Source of the DNA: an uncultured Xanthomonas sp.
Lineage (GTDB): Bacteria; Pseudomonadota; Gammaproteobacteria; Xanthomonadales; Xanthomonadaceae
Direction: 5' to 3'
NCBI GenBank assembly: GCA_943912265.1
Contig: CALTTS010000004.1
Span: 103,839-167,838 of the forward strand
Length of the DNA: 64,000 bases
The position numbers were made by a program, and so were the translations under genes. The notes under the pieces were generated by a model, which did no database searches, was not told the DNA's origin, and saw nothing but the letters and a program-made list of their open reading frames with translations. Positions 61,650 through 64,000 of the stretch are shown here, piece by piece. Position 1 is the stretch's first letter. Every line of letters begins with the position of its first letter.

Positions 61650-62983
61650 TCATCAATGCCCGCCAGGTCAACGAAGGCCGCCAGTTCGAAGGCGACCTGC
61701 GCATCGAGGACGGCCGCATCGCCCGGATCGCGCCGCAGATCAAGGCCGAGCCCGGCGACAAGGTGGTCGATGCGCAGGGGCGCTGGCTGCTGCCCGGCAT
61801 GATCGATGACCAGGTGCACTTCCGCGAACCGGGCCTGACCCACAAGGGCGACATCGCCACCGAGTCGGCCGCGTCGGTGGCCGGCGGCACCACCACCTTC
61901 ATGGACATGCCCAACACCCGCCCGCCGACGCTCGACGCCGATGCGCTGGAGGCCAAATACGCCGCTGCCAAGGGCCGCGCCTGGGCCAACCACGGCTTCT
62001 ACATGGGCGCCAGCAACGACAACCTCGACGCGATTGGCCGCATCGACCCGCTCGCCACGCCGGGCGTGAAGGTGTTCATGGGCGCCTCCACCGGCAACAT
62101 GCTGGTGGACGACCCGGAGGTGCTCAACGGCATCTTCCGCGAAACCCCGGTGCCGATCATCACGCACTGCGAGGACACGCCCACCATCAACGCCAACCTC
62201 GCCCGCTACAAGGAAAAGTACGGCACGCGGATCCCGGTACGCTTCCACCCCGAGATCCGCTCGCGCGAGGCCTGCATCAAGTCGACCCGGCTGGCGATGT
62301 CGCTGGCACGCAAGCACGGTACGCGCCTGCACGTGCTGCACATTTCCACCGCCGACGAGTTGGCGCTGTTCCAGCGCGGCCCGCTGGTGCAGGAGGACGG
62401 CCGGCGCAAGCAGATCACCGCCGAGACCTGCATCCATTTCCTGCGTTTCGACAGCCGCGACTACGAGCGTCTGGGCAACCTGATCAAGTGCAACCCGGCG
62501 ATCAAGGATCCGGCCGACCGCGAGGCACTGATCAAGGCGCTGGCCGAGGACGTGATCGACGTGCTGGCCACCGACCACGCCCCGCACACGCTGGAGGAAA
62601 AGGCCGCCACCGAGTACGAAAAGGCGCCCGGCGGCCTGCCGCTGACCCAGTACGCGCTGCTGGCCGCGATCGAACTGGTGCACGAGGGGCGGCTGGGCAT
62701 CGAGAAGGTGGTGCAGAAGGTGGCCCATGCGCCGGCGCAGCTGTTCGACGTGAAGGAGCGCGGCTTCCTGCGCGAGGGCTACTGGGCCGACCTGGTGCTG
62801 ATCGACGACCGCCCGCTGACCGTGCACCGCGAGGACGTGCTGTCCAAGTGCGGCTGGTCGCCGTTCGAGGGCACGACCTTCCGCTCGCGCGTGCGCGCCA
62901 CCTGGGTCAACGGCAAGCTGGTGTGGAACGGCGAGCAGCTGATCGGCGCGCCGGACGGCATGCGCCTGCAGTTCGCCCGCTGA
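61631..62983 (+). CDS. pyrC: Dihydroorotase
   Basis: 450 residues. It cyclises carbamoyl-aspartate in pyrimidine synthesis. The binuclear metal site is formed by MIDDQVHFREPGLTHKGD (two His), the Lys in GVKVFMGASTG (possibly carbamylated or metal-bridging), HCEDTP, HVLHISTADEL and LATDHAPHT (catalytic Asp). DQVHFREPG in place of the common DPHVHFRDPG is seen in some proteobacterial class I enzymes. The ATG at 61631 follows AAGGA at nine bases. The stop overlaps the M23 gene. Confidence 0.92.
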   Translation: MPAGTLIINARQVNEGRQFEGDLRIEDGRIARIAPQIKAEPGDKVVDAQGRWLLPGMIDDQVHFREPGLTHKGDIATESAASVAGGTTTFMDMPNTRPPTLDADALEAKYAAAKGRAWANHGFYMGASNDNLDAIGRIDPLATPGVKVFMGASTGNMLVDDPEVLNGIFRETPVPIITHCEDTPTINANLARYKEKYGTRIPVRFHPEIRSREACIKSTRLAMSLARKHGTRLHVLHISTADELALFQRGPLVQEDGRRKQITAETCIHFLRFDSRDYERLGNLIKCNPAIKDPADREALIKALAEDVIDVLATDHAPHTLEEKAATEYEKAPGGLPLTQYALLAAIELVHEGRLGIEKVVQKVAHAPAQLFDVKERGFLREGYWADLVLIDDRPLTVHREDVLSKCGWSPFEGTTFRSRVRATWVNGKLVWNGEQLIGAPDGMRLQFAR

Positions 62984-63861
62984 TGCGCGCGGCCCCGATG
63001 CTGGCGGCATGGCTGCTCCCGCTTTCCGCCCTGGCGATGGCGCAGTCGCCGCCGCTGCCGCCGCCGCAGCGCCCGGACAGCACCGTGCGCGATGCCAGCT
63101 TCGTGCCCGCGCAGGCCTCGCAGGGCGCGCTGGTGATCGGCCGCGCGGCGCCGGATGCCACCGTCGAATACGCGGGGCGCACGCTGAAGGTCGGCGCCGA
63201 CGGCCATTTCGTCTTCGGCGTGCCGCGCGATGCGGCCGGGCCGCTGAGCGTGCGCATCGTCCGCCCCGACGGGCGCGCCCTGGTGCACAGGCTGCAGGTG
63301 CTGCCGCGCGACTGGCCGATGGAGCGCGTGGTCGGCGTGCCGCCGCGGACGGTCAATCCGCCGCCGGCGATCGCCGCGCGCATCGAACGCGAGCAGGCCG
63401 CGGTGGCCGCCGCGCGCGTGCGCGACGACGACCGCGACGACTATCTCCAGGCCTTCGCCTGGCCGGTGCAGGGCCGGATCAGCGGCCGTTTCGGCAGCGG
63501 CCGGCTGTACGTGGCCAGCGACGGCAGCACCCAGGCCGGCAGCGGCCACTCGGGCATGGACATCGCCGCCCCGAACGGCACCCCGGTCAAGGCGCCGGCT
63601 GCCGGCATCGTCACCTTCGCCGCGCCCGACCTGTACCTGACCGGCGGCACCGTGCTGCTCGACCACGGCCAGGGCGTGAGTTCCAACTTCCTGCACCTGT
63701 CGCGGATCGACGTGAAGGTCGGCGACCGCATCGAACAGGGCCAGGTGATCGGCGCCGTCGGTGCCACCGGCCGCGCGACCGGGCCACACCTGCATTGGGG
63801 AATGTCGTGGTTCGACGTCCGTCTCGATCCCCTGCTGGTGCTCGAAGCCGGCAAGCACTGA
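62983..63861 (+). CDS. M23 family metallopeptidase, exported
   Basis: 292 residues with a signal peptide (LLPLSALAMAQ). An N-terminal beta domain (about 50-125) precedes a LytM domain: SGHSGMDIAAPNGTPVKAPAAGIV has the first zinc His and Asp, and GPHLHWGMSWFDVRLDP has the HxH pair. It should cut peptidoglycan cross-bridges in the periplasm. The ATG overlaps the dihydroorotase stop (TGATG). Its last 55 bp recur exactly 137 bp further on at the window end. Confidence 0.9.
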   Translation: MRAAPMLAAWLLPLSALAMAQSPPLPPPQRPDSTVRDASFVPAQASQGALVIGRAAPDATVEYAGRTLKVGADGHFVFGVPRDAAGPLSVRIVRPDGRALVHRLQVLPRDWPMERVVGVPPRTVNPPPAIAARIEREQAAVAAARVRDDDRDDYLQAFAWPVQGRISGRFGSGRLYVASDGSTQAGSGHSGMDIAAPNGTPVKAPAAGIVTFAAPDLYLTGGTVLLDHGQGVSSNFLHLSRIDVKVGDRIEQGQVIGAVGATGRATGPHLHWGMSWFDVRLDPLLVLEAGKH

Positions 63862-63863
63862 AG
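63809..63863 (+). repeat. Direct repeat, copy 1 (3' end of the M23 gene)
   Basis: Fifty-five bases from GGTTCGACGTCC to AAGCACTGAAG, including the M23 stop codon and the two bases after it, are identical to 63946-64000. Copy 1 encodes FDVRLDPLLVLEAGKH. Confidence 0.85.
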
Positions 63864-63945
63864 AAGCGGCCACGCCGCGAGTTCATCGGCCCGGGCGCGC
63901 GGCGGCGCGTTCGGCGGCTCGGCAGGTTTGCATCGGCGACGGCGC

Positions 63946-64000
63946 GGTTCGACGTCCGTCTCGATCCCCTGCTGGTGCTCGAAGCCGGCAAGCACTGAAG
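63946..64000 (+). repeat. Direct repeat, copy 2 at the window end
   Basis: Exact 55-base copy of 63809-63863 ending at the last base of the window. The 82 bp between the copies (63864-63945) hold no gene I can see. Copy 2 would again read FDVRLDPLLVLEAGKH in frame 3 of the window, attached to unrelated sequence upstream. A partial duplication or an assembly effect are both possible; the repeat may continue beyond the window. Confidence 0.8.

Overview
The window is a GC-rich, densely packed bacterial chromosome segment from a gammaproteobacterium of the Xanthomonadaceae/Lysobacteraceae type. The strongest evidence is the arginine cluster. It encodes a fused N-acetylglutamate kinase/synthase, an ArgF that matches N-acetylornithine transcarbamylase rather than ornithine transcarbamylase, and the matching acetylcitrulline deacetylase. 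A Lys/Ala/Pro-extended DksA, an alpha-amino-acid ester hydrolase very like the Xanthomonas citri enzyme and a DAP BII-like S46 peptidase point the same way. The genus cannot be fixed from the sequence. I see no rRNA, tRNA, IS element, prophage or CRISPR array.

Layout. 0-13.7 kb: envelope and replication block, rseP(partial)-bamA-lpxD-fabZ-lpxA-lpxB-rnhB-dnaE, then accA, with an antisense M19 dipeptidase between dnaE and accA. 13.8-19.5 kb: a catabolic module with an IclR regulator, mmsA-type dehydrogenase, iron alcohol dehydrogenase and an MHS-type transporter; two near-identical palindromic operators lie in the divergent promoter region. 19.6-25.8 kb: a purine/folate operon on the minus strand (histidine phosphatase, folC, a two-SPOR protein, cvpA, purF, DUF455). 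25.9-32.8 kb: secreted S46 dipeptidyl-peptidase, Tat-exported phospholipase C and a divergent TonB-dependent receptor. 32.9-41.7 kb: tdh and kbl flank a TorF-like porin and the sulfate uptake operon (porin-sbp-cysT-cysW-cysA), whose porin has an in-frame TGA. 41.7-45.1 kb: pseudouridine synthase, small periplasmic protein, ester hydrolase.

45.2-56.3 kb: a single-direction arginine/proline cluster read from argF' down to proA: argF'-argG-GNAT-argE'-argB/A-GNAT-argC-argH-YciI-proB-proA, mostly overlapping or only a few bases apart. Its leader carries what looks like a complete ribosome-mediated attenuator: a 15-codon ORF with an Arg-rich segment, an antiterminator arm over its stop codon, and a 10-bp-stem terminator followed by a T run. 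56.3-64 kb: a small secreted protein, cysS, sufE, an MFS exporter, the extended zinc-less DksA, yidD, dihydroorotase and an M23 peptidase. The last 55 bp of the window repeat exactly the 3' end of the M23 gene.

Most genes are housekeeping. The parts most worth a second look are the arg leader, the interrupted porin, the IclR operator pair, the DksA variant and the terminal duplication.
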